Assembly: GCA_900545995.1 (NCBI GenBank)
Contig: URBM01000046.1
Location: 1 to 13,141 of the forward strand
Source of the DNA: an uncultured Collinsella sp.
Lineage (GTDB): Bacteria; Actinomycetota; Coriobacteriia; Coriobacteriales; Coriobacteriaceae
DNA length: 13,141 nucleotides
Direction of reading: 5' to 3'
Shown one piece after another: positions 1-6,875 of the stretch. The notes under the pieces are model-generated. The model was not told the DNA's origin and did not search any database. It saw nothing but the letters and a program-made list of their open reading frames with translations. The translations under genes and the position numbers were made by a program. Positions within the stretch are counted from its first letter, which is position 1, and every line of letters starts with the position of its first letter.

Positions 1-45
1 ACACGAGCCTTATCGTCGGCAGCGTCAGATGTGTATAAGAGACAG
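1..45 (+). other. Illumina Nextera adapter contamination (not genomic)
   Basis: Bases 1-4 (ACAC) match the end of the Illumina P5 oligo, bases 5-12 (GAGCCTTA) match a Nextera XT i5 index (S521, from memory), and bases 13-45 match the complete 33-base Nextera read-1 transposase adapter. Its last 19 bases (27-45) are the Tn5 mosaic end AGATGTGTATAAGAGACAG. The order P5 tail, index, adapter is that of a finished sequencing library molecule, so this is untrimmed adapter fused to the contig end and not an integrated transposon. In the minus frame it adds the residues LSLIHI and a stop codon to the gene that runs into it; in a plus frame it makes a false start reading MYKRQ. Genomic sequence begins at base 46. 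Confidence 0.97.
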
Positions 46-540
46 GTTGAAATACTGCTGAGCATCCAAAACGATCGCGCAGTTAAGACAGTACAAAACG
101 ACACTCGTCAGGATAAACGCGCCCAAAAGGGCAAAAGAAGACAGCACCACTCGCGCAACGATAGCGCACACACGCTTCTCTCCCCGAGCCTCCGACAACC
201 CCCACGGCTCCTCGACAAAGCCCGAACTGACAAAGCACGGAACAATGCAAGCCGCGATGAACGGAAAGAACAATGCATGAGCCAACGGGGCTACGTTGAA
301 CAGCAGACCGCGAAAAACCTCTGCATTACCAAATAGAAGGACATCCTCCGCCGATAACCGAAGCGTCGGGTCTGGGAAAAAGCCCAAGAAACTGTTCTCA
401 CGGAGGCTACAGAACCACATCGGGAAAGAATCAAGCTGCAATACCACCATGTACGCATAAACTACCAGGATTAAGGCGTACGCCCATTTGCTCACATGCT
501 TCAATTCTGACTGGAGAAGTCTTTTAATCTGACGAGCCAT
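46..540 (-). CDS. ABC transporter permease, 3' end missing (partial)
   Basis: This is the third gene of an ABC export operon; 165 genomic codons remain before the contig edge. Hydrophobic segments lie at about residues 19-36, 80-103 and 129-152, with a hydrophilic loop at 105-127, as in ABC-2 type permeases of 200-280 residues, so roughly the last third is missing. The ATG at 540 is preferred because a GGGGGG ribosome binding site ends 8 bases before it; a GTG at 549 in the same frame would sit on top of that site. The gene overlaps the end of the upstream permease by 40 bases, which suggests translational coupling. The six residues LSLIHI that follow codon 165 come from adapter and should be removed. 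The family is judged from topology and operon position only; the substrate is unknown. Confidence 0.8.
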
Positions 541-1349
541 TGAGCACACCCCCCAGCGCGAAAGCTCACGAGAGCGTAAATCAATACCGATAGACAGCTG
601 GCTGCCACGCCATATTCCAGAAGTGTCAGCTGACCCATATCGCTATACCCAAGGGCACATCCGACTCCAAGGTACGGCCCTGGAAGGAGGAAGATCCATC
701 GCAAGGATGGTATGGGCGCCTGGAGGGAAGTCCCGTAGAGCGTCAAGCTCATGACAAATCCAACTATTAGCACAGCCCCGCTCAATACAGCGCTGCCTGT
801 GATCCGATAGATGGTCACCGTCTCCAGCGCAACCGATATCACCAATACGGCGTTGATCATCATTGCAGGCAAAAATGCAGTTAGCATGTCGTGCGAGTAG
901 TTATGCCCTCCACGTATTATGGCTATTGCAAAAAGAAGAAGGCAAAGCGCACTATATGCTGCGCCAATGATTAAAGCAGACGAAAATGCATGTGCTAGTG
1001 CACCATTAAAGCGGGCGAGACCTCTTGCCATAGAAATTCGGCATCCCTCTTCATAGCCACGCTCCTGTAAAAGCACCAGACAAACAATGAGTGGGACGAA
1101 CAGGGATGTACCGGCAAAGGCGCTACGCACAAGGGACTCATCGGGTGCAGAAGGATCGATTACATTCCAGCAGAAGCCAATATCCTCCCCAAAAACGCTA
1201 TTGCCAAAGGCGAGCAACGTTGTTCCGTTTTTTAGAAAGATGCCGAAGAGAAGGCCGAACGCCAGCATAAGCGCAAGACCAAACTTCGCCGGAAATATCC
1301 TGTGCAAACGCATCATATCTGCCTTTATGGGATGGATCGCCCGCTTCAT
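501..1349 (-). CDS. ABC-2 type transporter permease
   Basis: This 282-residue integral membrane protein has about six hydrophobic segments, near residues 24-39, 80-95, 119-145, 158-180, 186-206 and 243-263. That is the usual topology of an ABC-2 type permease. It has no ATP-binding motifs and would form the transmembrane pore together with the next permease, powered by the ATPase encoded just upstream. Its ATG at 1349 overlaps the stop of the ATPase gene in an ATGA arrangement, a strong sign of translational coupling and of a single operon. A large extracytoplasmic loop (about 41-79) separates helices 1 and 2. The ATPase type points to export of a peptide, antibiotic or lipid-like compound, or to self-immunity, but nothing in the sequence identifies the substrate. 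Confidence 0.85.
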   Translation of the reverse strand: MKRAIHPIKADMMRLHRIFPAKFGLALMLAFGLLFGIFLKNGTTLLAFGNSVFGEDIGFCWNVIDPSAPDESLVRSAFAGTSLFVPLIVCLVLLQERGYEEGCRISMARGLARFNGALAHAFSSALIIGAAYSALCLLLFAIAIIRGGHNYSHDMLTAFLPAMMINAVLVISVALETVTIYRITGSAVLSGAVLIVGFVMSLTLYGTSLQAPIPSLRWIFLLPGPYLGVGCALGYSDMGQLTLLEYGVAASCLSVLIYALVSFRAGGCAQWLVRLKDFSSQN

Positions 1350-2107
1350 AGCGAGACCGCCTTCATCAAGCGCCTGTAATACTCTTTTAGGGACGACGCC
1401 TCATCCCTTATGACGTCCATCGATTCCTTTTTTAGCAGTTCGCCGTCATGAATAAACACGCAACTTGTTGCAACTGATGCCAACTCATCCAAATCATGGC
1501 TAGAGATGAGCATGGTCTTACCCTGTTCTCGATTCAATCGACCGATAAGGGCCCATATACTCTCGATGCCCAGCGGGTCCAACCCGTTTGCTGGCTCATC
1601 AAAAATAAGCAGATCAGTGTCACCCAACAAAGCCGTAGCTATATCCAGCCGTCGTTTCATTCCCAGAGAAAAACTGCTCACGCTCTTTTTCTCTTCGACG
1701 TCCAGCCCGACTAGGCTCAAAACGCGAGGAATCTCACGATTCGCATCAAGCCCCCATTCCGAACATCGGATTTGGAGATTCTCAACCACACTGAGGGATT
1801 GGTATGCTCCGCTGGAATCTGGCACATAGCCGATACGCGTCCGCATCAGGCCAAGCTCTCTTTTTGATTTGCCTCCAAAGAGCTCCACGCTCCCCGACGA
1901 TGGCTCACAGAGACCCAAGACGATTTTAATAAGCGTGCTTTTGCCCGCACCGTTTGCGCCGACAAGGGCACAGAGCTCAGACTGATGCACCTCGAAGGAA
2001 ACGTCATGCAAAACGCGCCGTTTCCCATAGCGCTTTGACAGCTTTGATAGCTTTATCGCTGATGCGTTCATTGTCCTCCTGTTCTGCTTGATAGGAAAAC
2101 CGCTCAT
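1346..2107 (-). CDS. ABC transporter ATP-binding protein, BcrA-like
   Basis: This cytoplasmic ATPase powers the two permeases encoded downstream. Visible motifs, numbered from the first start: Walker A GANGAGKST at 50-58, signature SFSLGMKRR at 145-153, Walker B LLIFDEP at 166-172 and the H-loop SSHD with His204. The signature FSLGM in place of LSGGQ is typical of the BcrA/lantibiotic-immunity and drug-export branch. The Q-loop position reads YVPDS, without the usual Gln. Two starts are plausible. ATG 2107 has AAGGA with 5-base spacing; ATG 2071 (residue 13, MNASAIKL) has a perfect AGGAGG but only 3 bases away, and matches where the family usually begins. The protein is 253 or 241 residues. 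A promoter lies at 2146-2174. Family assignment is firm; the substrate is unknown. Confidence 0.93.
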   Translation of the reverse strand: MSGFPIKQNRRTMNASAIKLSKLSKRYGKRRVLHDVSFEVHQSELCALVGANGAGKSTLIKIVLGLCEPSSGSVELFGGKSKRELGLMRTRIGYVPDSSGAYQSLSVVENLQIRCSEWGLDANREIPRVLSLVGLDVEEKKSVSSFSLGMKRRLDIATALLGDTDLLIFDEPANGLDPLGIESIWALIGRLNREQGKTMLISSHDLDELASVATSCVFIHDGELLKKESMDVIRDEASSLKEYYRRLMKAVSL

Positions 2108-2145
2108 ATCGTTCCTTCTTTCCTTTATCGTTTTCCATAGTTGTT

Positions 2146-2174
2146 ATTGTTTTTCGATAACTCATATTTGTCAA
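2146..2174 (-). promoter_or_regulatory. Predicted sigma70-type promoter of the ABC operon
   Basis: On the minus strand a perfect -35 box TTGACA (2174-2169) is followed after 17 bases by AACAAT (2151-2146, 4 of 6 matches to TATAAT). Transcription would start near 2139, about 30 bases before the first possible ATPase start. It sits immediately after the terminator of the preceding regulator unit, so the ABC operon can be expressed independently. A TTATCG/CGATAA pair (2125-2130 and 2155-2160) flanks the -10 box and could be an operator. Confidence 0.65.
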
Positions 2175-2187
2175 GATAATCTAAAAG

Positions 2188-2216
2188 AAGGGACCCGTGT
2201 TAGACACGGGTCCCTT
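2188..2216 (-). terminator. Intrinsic terminator of the DUF2975-regulator unit
   Basis: A 13-base-pair perfect stem (2188-2200 with 2204-2216) closes a 3-base loop, TAG. On the minus strand it is followed by CTTTTAG, a short T-run, and it lies 36 bases after the stop of the small regulator gene. The plus-strand side has no T-run. It separates the regulator unit from the ABC operon. Confidence 0.85.
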
Positions 2217-2251
2217 CACGCTGATACTTCGTTTTAGTTGTTCGCCTTAAG

Positions 2252-2581
2252 CTACTCGTCACTCAAATCGACAGCAAAGACTGATGTCGGAAGCGACGCC
2301 TCATTGCCTCCGCCGTCCCGCATCTGTCTCACGACATTTTTTGCGCGCTCGACAATAAGCTCCTCAAGCTCTTTCTCGCTCACGCGCTGAATAATATCTC
2401 CCGGTTGACAATCAAGCTCATCACAGATATCGAGAAGCGTCTTTAGGCGAATAGCTTTTATCTTTCCGTTTCTAAGCTTTGAAATATTAGCCGGAGTATG
2501 CCCCGTCGCCCGAATCAGATCAGCGCTGGTCTTTCCGGTCTTAAGCAGCTGCGTCTCAAGCTCGATGATGAGATAGCTCAT
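2252..2581 (-). CDS. XRE-family (YozG-like) helix-turn-helix regulator
   Basis: This 109-residue DNA-binding protein consists of a Cro/C1-type helix-turn-helix at about residues 8-62, with the segment ATGHTPANISKLRNGK as turn and recognition helix and the family-typical ending LDCQPGDII. An acidic, probably helical tail (68-90) and a polar end follow. Small regulators of this type are commonly encoded next to DUF2975 membrane proteins, as here: the DUF2975 gene ends 8 bases upstream and GGAGG lies 4 bases before the ATG. The target is not known; likely candidates are its own promoter and that of the ABC operon beyond the terminator, since both carry TATCGTT boxes. Family call is firm; targets are inference. 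Confidence 0.88.
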   Translation of the reverse strand: MSYLIIELETQLLKTGKTSADLIRATGHTPANISKLRNGKIKAIRLKTLLDICDELDCQPGDIIQRVSEKELEELIVERAKNVVRQMRDGGGNEASLPTSVFAVDLSDE

Positions 2582-2589
2582 GTTTCCTC

Positions 2590-3150
2590 CTACACAAGCT
2601 CGTCAGACTGCTCTTGGAGCAGCGAGGCATAACTCCAGATCGCCGAGATAAACAAACAGACAACTGCGCCGATAAACGACCCCGCATCAAAGGTAGCGCC
2701 TTGGCAAATCTCAATAACGAAGGAATGAGGCACGATGTAAAGCTCCAGTCCGCCAATGGTGAGATTGACCGATCCATAGGCACCAACAAGCGAAACCGCG
2801 GCGTTAACAGCAAAGGCAAGCGCGAGAACACGGATAAGCCGCACATGCGCCTTGGTAAAGGGCGAGACGCCCCGAGAGATGTTATGGCTGATTCCGCACA
2901 AAACGACAAGCGAAACACCCACGACGAGTGCCAGGCACAGCCCGCTTGGGATAACGATGCTCCCGCCATCGAGAAGCGTCACGACACCGAAAGAATCGAC
3001 AGAAACAACGTTTGCAACCGCATACCAGATCACGTAAACAACCAACGCGGCAAAAGCGACGAGCATCCCTGCAAAAACGGCTGCCATGCAAAAACCAAGC
3101 TTCCTGATATTTTCGCCCGCCTTGGCCATACGCTGAACGCTGTTGGACAT
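2590..3150 (-). CDS. DUF2975 family membrane protein
   Basis: This 186-residue protein has four hydrophobic segments at about 20-42, 67-87, 105-124 and 155-175. It shows the features I associate with DUF2975: the motif SPFTKAHVRLIR (96-107) between helices 2 and 3, and a C-terminal LLQEQSDELV following the last helix. Function of the family is unknown; its members are usually paired with a small XRE regulator, and that gene follows 8 bases downstream. The open frame extends upstream to 3249, but the ATG at 3150 is chosen because GAGGGTGAG precedes it and the protein then begins with the expected short cytoplasmic end. The added 33 residues would be Cys-rich and unlike the family. A sensor or anti-regulator role for the partner is only a guess. 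Confidence 0.87.
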   Translation of the reverse strand: MSNSVQRMAKAGENIRKLGFCMAAVFAGMLVAFAALVVYVIWYAVANVVSVDSFGVVTLLDGGSIVIPSGLCLALVVGVSLVVLCGISHNISRGVSPFTKAHVRLIRVLALAFAVNAAVSLVGAYGSVNLTIGGLELYIVPHSFVIEICQGATFDAGSFIGAVVCLFISAIWSYASLLQEQSDELV

Positions 3151-3170
3151 ACACTCACCCTCATCGACTC

Positions 3171-3204
3171 TATCGTTATTCGAACAGTTTATCGAACAAC
3201 GATA
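3171..3204. promoter_or_regulatory. Operator-like repeat upstream of the DUF2975 gene
   Basis: Perfect 7-base inverted arms TATCGTT (3171-3177) and AACGATA (3198-3204) enclose two near-identical direct units, TTCGAACA (3179-3186) and ATCGAACA (3191-3198), about 12 bases apart. The element lies 20 bases upstream of the start codon, where a promoter is expected. I could not assign a clear -10/-35 pair. TATCGTT also occurs at 2107-2113 and 2126-2132, upstream of the ABC ATPase. It may bind the small regulator encoded here. Confidence 0.4.
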
Positions 3205-3292
3205 TGGATTGCATGCGGAAAGCCCCGCCAGTGCGCATGGGCCATTCACTAATCAGAAGGGGTGAGAGTGGATTTTTGGACATGTATCGAAC

Positions 3293-3356
3293 GAGAGTGG
3301 ACAATCTCCCACTTTGAGGCCGCCACCGGGCCTAAAACGGGAGATTATCAACTCTC
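3293..3356. repeat. 64-nt imperfect inverted repeat (hairpin element)
   Basis: Outer arms GAGAGT (3293-3298) and ACTCTC (3351-3356), a two-pair step, then AATCTCCC (3303-3310) with GGGAGATT (3339-3346), then a broken inner stem containing AGGC and GCCT. No T-run follows on either strand. It lies downstream of the HPt gene and upstream of the DUF2975 promoter region. A second GAGAGTGGA at 3264-3272 repeats the left edge (3293-3301). It could end the HPt transcript, be a small structured RNA, or be a copy of a dispersed palindromic repeat. Confidence 0.55.
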
Positions 3357-3380
3357 ATAGTCATCAAAGCTCGCGAGCTC

Positions 3381-3737
3381 TTACTCGGCCGCCTCGCGCA
3401 AGGCCGACATCGTTGCCGCATATTGCTGCTGCAACGCATGCATTCCCTCGCGAGCGCCGTCAACGGCATCGGCGCCGCGCAGTGCTTCGGTCACCACGAC
3501 CGCCGGCTCGTACAGATTATCGAATCCCAGGTTCTGGCTCACGCCCTTGAGTGTGTGCGCTGCCATAAACGCACCTTCGGCGTCTCCTGCCGCCATGGCG
3601 GCCTCCAGCTTGTCCATGCTCTCGTCATCCAAAAACTTGAGGGCAAAGCGGGCAAGCATTTCCTCGCCCATCAGCCGAGCGCACGCGTCATCATAATTAG
3701 CGCCGATCTTCTCATACGCCTCACGCATGGAAATCAT
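3381..3737 (-). CDS. HPt domain phosphotransfer protein
   Basis: This 118-residue, mostly helical cytoplasmic protein is a single HPt domain. The phosphoacceptor is His61 in the motif AHTLKGVSQNLGFDNL, which matches the family pattern HxLKGxxxxLG. It would relay a phosphoryl group between a hybrid histidine kinase and a response regulator. The obvious partner is the REC domain of the HD-GYP protein whose gene ends 23 bases upstream in the same orientation. No histidine kinase lies in the window, so the phosphate source is elsewhere. The ATG at 3737 is supported by AAGGAG 9 bases upstream; a second ATG three codons later (3728) is less well placed. The domain call is firm, the pairing with its neighbour is inferred from operon position. 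Confidence 0.88.
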   Translation of the reverse strand: MISMREAYEKIGANYDDACARLMGEEMLARFALKFLDDESMDKLEAAMAAGDAEGAFMAAHTLKGVSQNLGFDNLYEPAVVVTEALRGADAVDGAREGMHALQQQYAATMSALREAAE

Positions 3738-3760
3738 GGATTAAAACTCCTTAGGTCAAA

Positions 3761-5641
3761 CTAAATCGTGGGAAACGCGACAACGTCGGCGGGGCGTGCC
3801 AACGTCTCGGCAATACGGTCTTGCACCTCGAGCAGACAGTCGAGCAACAGCGGGTTAAAGGTGCCGCACTTACCGTCCAGGATCATCTGGATCGCCTCCT
3901 TGTGCGGAATAGCGTCCTTGTACACACGCACGCTCGTCAGAGCATCATACACGTCGGCCACCGAGACCACCTGCGCGGCAATGGGAATCTCGTCGCCCTT
4001 AAGGCCATCGGGATAGCCCTTGCCGTCCCAGCGCTCGTGATGCCAACGCGCAATCTGGTACGCATATTCCATAAGCGCATTGCCGACGTGATGGCGGCCC
4101 AGCTCAAGCAACATGTCGGCGCCCATCGTGGTATGCGTCTTCATAATCTCGAACTCCTCGGGCGTAAGGCGCCCGGGTTTGTTGAGAATTGCATCGTCAA
4201 TCGACATCTTGCCGATATCGTGCAGCGCCGAAGCCAGGGCAATCGTAGAGCGTTCCTCATTGTCGAGGGAGATCGTGCCGCTACGCTGGACCAGACAGCC
4301 AAGCAGCAGCTCGGTCAGCTTCTCGATGTTCGTAACGTGCCTGCCGCTCTCGCCATTGCGAAGCTCCATAACGCCGGCCATGATGTCGATGAGCATGCAA
4401 CTGTTCTTGACGCGCTCGTTGTACTGCTGGGACAGCAAACTCGTCAGGCGGCGCTGTTTGGCGTATAGGCGGATGGTGTTGCTTACACGCCGGCGCACGA
4501 CACGGGAGTCAAACGGGCGGTTGATATAGTCCGAGGCGCCCAGCTCGTACGCGCGCAGAACCATATCATCGGAATCTTCGCTCGAAATCATGATGAAAGG
4601 CAGATTGTCGATACCCGATCGGCGCGACAGATCGGCCAGCACCTCAAAGCCGCTTATGCCCGGCATGACAATATCCAGCAGCACGAGCGACAACTCATCG
4701 CCATAGCGGTCGACCATGTCGAGCGCCGTACGACCGTTGTCGGCCTCGAGGATGCAATACTCGTCCTTGAGCATCTCGTTGAGAATGGCTCGGTTCATCT
4801 CGGAGTCATCGACAATAAGCACCAAAGGCTTTTCGCTTTGGAAGGCTTCGATGGAATCGGCATCGGTCACGACCGTACCGGCTTTTGCCTTAGCGCGGCT
4901 CAATAACTGGACAGCGCGGCCAACTCCTTCATCGACCGTCTCGCCATGAATGCGAACACCGCCAACACATGCCGTCAAGCTCACGTACTCATGGCCCGGA
5001 ACAATCGTGGCATGAACGGCATCGGACACCTGATGCAGGCGACGGGTGAAGTCATCGGAGGGAATATTGGGCATGACGACCACAAACTTGTCGCAGCCAT
5101 AGCGTACAAGCTCGTCAGTCGAACGAATTCCGCTGCGTATGGCTGTCGCCACAGCACCGAGCGCAAGGTCGCCGGCATGACGGCCACACGTATCGTTGAA
5201 GACCCTAAAATCATCAAGGTCGATCACCGCAACGCCGGCATTCATGCGGGCGCTACGGAGCTTTTCCTCGTAATATCGGCGATTGCGCACACTCGTCAGC
5301 ACGTCGGTGTAGACGAGGTCCTCTTCTGCAGCCTCTTGCTCATCGATCGGACGCACCATCAGCAGGACGTGAGGCTCGCCCTCGACCTTCAGAGGGCGCA
5401 GGCGAGCGCGGTACTCGGTACCATCATTGAGCAGCTGCTCCGATACATCATCGGAACCTGCCAAGGCCTCAAGACTCGACTGACGCAGACAAGGGCAGCG
5501 ATCGCCGGCGAGCAAGCAGTTAGGCTCGCTCTTAATCTGATCGGCCGACAACAAACGCACCACGGGGTAGGTCTTCGCGACGCGGGCGACCTCGGCGGCA
5601 GCCTCCTCGTCGGTTAGATTGACCTCGTGATTATTGAGCAT
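3761..5641 (-). CDS. PAS-like/degenerate GGDEF/REC/HD-GYP signalling protein
   Basis: This 626-residue protein has four parts. Residues 1-110 look PAS-like, with a Cys cluster (C42, C49, C51). Residues 111-265 are a GGDEF domain with the usual entry (TDVLTSVRNRR) but a broken signature, GCDKF at 182-186 in place of GGDEF, so cyclase activity is unlikely. Residues 272-390 form a response-regulator receiver: acidic pair D278/D279, phosphoacceptor D323, and Arg375 where the conserved Lys normally sits (INRPF). Residues 410-610 form an HD-GYP domain with intact HD (H474/D475) and HHERWDGKGYP (534-544), so a cyclic di-GMP phosphodiesterase is likely. The start at 5641 has AAAGGG 6 bases upstream. 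It probably lowers c-di-GMP in response to phosphorylation via the HPt protein encoded downstream. Confidence 0.92.
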   Translation of the reverse strand: MLNNHEVNLTDEEAAAEVARVAKTYPVVRLLSADQIKSEPNCLLAGDRCPCLRQSSLEALAGSDDVSEQLLNDGTEYRARLRPLKVEGEPHVLLMVRPIDEQEAAEEDLVYTDVLTSVRNRRYYEEKLRSARMNAGVAVIDLDDFRVFNDTCGRHAGDLALGAVATAIRSGIRSTDELVRYGCDKFVVVMPNIPSDDFTRRLHQVSDAVHATIVPGHEYVSLTACVGGVRIHGETVDEGVGRAVQLLSRAKAKAGTVVTDADSIEAFQSEKPLVLIVDDSEMNRAILNEMLKDEYCILEADNGRTALDMVDRYGDELSLVLLDIVMPGISGFEVLADLSRRSGIDNLPFIMISSEDSDDMVLRAYELGASDYINRPFDSRVVRRRVSNTIRLYAKQRRLTSLLSQQYNERVKNSCMLIDIMAGVMELRNGESGRHVTNIEKLTELLLGCLVQRSGTISLDNEERSTIALASALHDIGKMSIDDAILNKPGRLTPEEFEIMKTHTTMGADMLLELGRHHVGNALMEYAYQIARWHHERWDGKGYPDGLKGDEIPIAAQVVSVADVYDALTSVRVYKDAIPHKEAIQMILDGKCGTFNPLLLDCLLEVQDRIAETLARPADVVAFPTI

Positions 5642-5852
5642 ATGGGGCCCTTTCGATAGTTTCGCATGGTAGCGGTGGGTTCCAAATGCTACAAGGGTAA
5701 CACCTTGCCGATGCAGGTAAGCACATGAATGCTGTTACATTTTTATGACCTGGCAAACGGTGGTAATGGAGCCGCGGGCGCGTGGTTATTGGCGCATTCG
5801 TTAACAATGACGAAACGCTAACAGTCCCCCTCCCCGCAGGTCATCGAGCGTG

Positions 5853-6650
5853 CTAACGCTCCAAGACATCGCGAACGGCGTTTGCCGCCGTAACGGGGCG
5901 ATCGCGCAAACCGTTATGCGCGCCCGGGATCGTCACAAGGGGGCAATCGAGATATTCGGCAGCCGCTCGCGTACCAGCCTCGCGGGGCGTACCGACCGAA
6001 AGCTCGCCCAAAAACACAGCCGACACCGCCTTTGATTCGCGGGCGCGCTCCCAGTCGGGAGCATATGTCATATTTGTTCCGTATTCATTAGCCATAAAGC
6101 AACGACCATTGCGCAGGGCATGCTTGGCTTCCGCTTCGGTCGTCCCAGGAGCCTCGGGGTCCAAGTCGCCGAGAGCTCCCAAGAAAAGCCGAAGCGCCCT
6201 TGAAACCTTTCCAGCCGCAATCATATCGAGCAAAATCGGAGCTGCGCCCATGCCGACGCCTTCGGCCGACACAGCCGGCTCATGCAGAATCGCACGGGCG
6301 ACGAGATGGGGTTCGGCGCGAAGAAGCTCCAGCGCCACCAACGTACCGGCGCTATGCGCAAGCACATTTGTCGGAGCGCCAACGTGTTCGATCACGGCTT
6401 GCAGGTCGGCGGCCTGAGCGGCAAGATCATAGCTGCCGTCTGCCGCATCGCTGCTGCCACCGCAGCCGCGGCGGTCGTAGGCAATTACGCGGTAGTTGCG
6501 GCTGAGCTCACAAGCGATACCGTCGAAAAATGTGCCGTCGACACAAGCGCCGTGCACGCACACCAAGGCAGGAGCATCAGGCGACACATCTGGGCCGGCA
6601 TATTCGCGACAGGCAATCGTGGTGCCCGCATTCTCGACCGTAAAATTCAT
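5853..6650 (-). CDS. Alpha/beta hydrolase
   Basis: This 265-residue cytoplasmic protein has the alpha/beta hydrolase fold. Visible elements are the oxyanion-hole HG (33-34) in VCVHGACVDG, the strand-turn AYDRRGCGGSS (57-67), the nucleophile Ser100 in AHSAG (the first Gly of GxSxG replaced by Ala), and the catalytic His245 in PGAHNG. The acid is probably Glu216 after the sixth strand, since no Asp occupies that place. Length and motifs fit the general esterase/peroxidase-like group, and the substrate cannot be named. The ATG at 6650 is preceded by GGGGG with 6-base spacing. It is divergent from the radical SAM gene. A small GAGCG/CGCTC hairpin (5846-5861) overlaps its stop, without a T-run. 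No signal peptide is visible. Confidence 0.88.
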   Translation of the reverse strand: MNFTVENAGTTIACREYAGPDVSPDAPALVCVHGACVDGTFFDGIACELSRNYRVIAYDRRGCGGSSDAADGSYDLAAQAADLQAVIEHVGAPTNVLAHSAGTLVALELLRAEPHLVARAILHEPAVSAEGVGMGAAPILLDMIAAGKVSRALRLFLGALGDLDPEAPGTTEAEAKHALRNGRCFMANEYGTNMTYAPDWERARESKAVSAVFLGELSVGTPREAGTRAAAEYLDCPLVTIPGAHNGLRDRPVTAANAVRDVLER

Positions 6651-6802
6651 GTTGTGCCCCCATCATCAATGCTCATCCAGTTGCACGTCAGCGCGGTTGG
6701 ATGGACCCACATTGCCTTACACCTTGTTAACAGATTAACTTTACCCGACCCGAGGCTTTTCATGGCGCGGCATAATGGGCGACGTGAAAAAACGAAACTT
6801 GT

Positions 6803-6827
6803 AAAGCAAGAGCCCGCACCTTGCTTT
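6803..6827. promoter_or_regulatory. Small inverted repeat upstream of the radical SAM gene
   Basis: AAAGCAAG (6803-6810) and CTTGCTTT (6820-6827) form an 8-base-pair stem with a 9-base loop, about 45 bases upstream of the start codon. There is no T-run. It could be an operator or leader hairpin. A CATAAT (6771-6776, 5 of 6 to the -10 consensus) lies upstream, but I see no matching -35 box. Confidence 0.3.
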
Positions 6828-6875
6828 GGAGCCGATGCTATGCTTAGGCACAATTGTCTTGAGGAGCATATGCCT

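Noticed and set aside
27..45. Tn5 mosaic end as evidence of an inserted transposon
   Set aside because: It is followed outward by index and P5 sequence in library order, so it comes from sequencing preparation, not from the genome.
3368..3379. AGCTCGCGAGCT palindrome as terminator of the HPt gene
   Set aside because: As a hairpin it leaves only a 4-base-pair stem and has just three T residues after it, so it is too weak to call.
4946..5617. A 223-codon plus-strand open frame within the HD-GYP gene
   Set aside because: It is antisense to the PAS-like and GGDEF regions, whose motifs are recognisable, and has no motif of its own.
5642..5852. Possible c-di-GMP riboswitch or other structured leader upstream of the HD-GYP gene
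   Set aside because: I looked for GEMM-type conserved blocks and found none. Only a short CAAGG/CCTTG hairpin (5692-5707) and no convincing promoter pair are visible.
6282..6875. N-terminal extension of the radical SAM gene to 6282
   Set aside because: The added segment overlaps the divergent alpha/beta hydrolase gene, and a clear GAGGAG site precedes the start at 6876.
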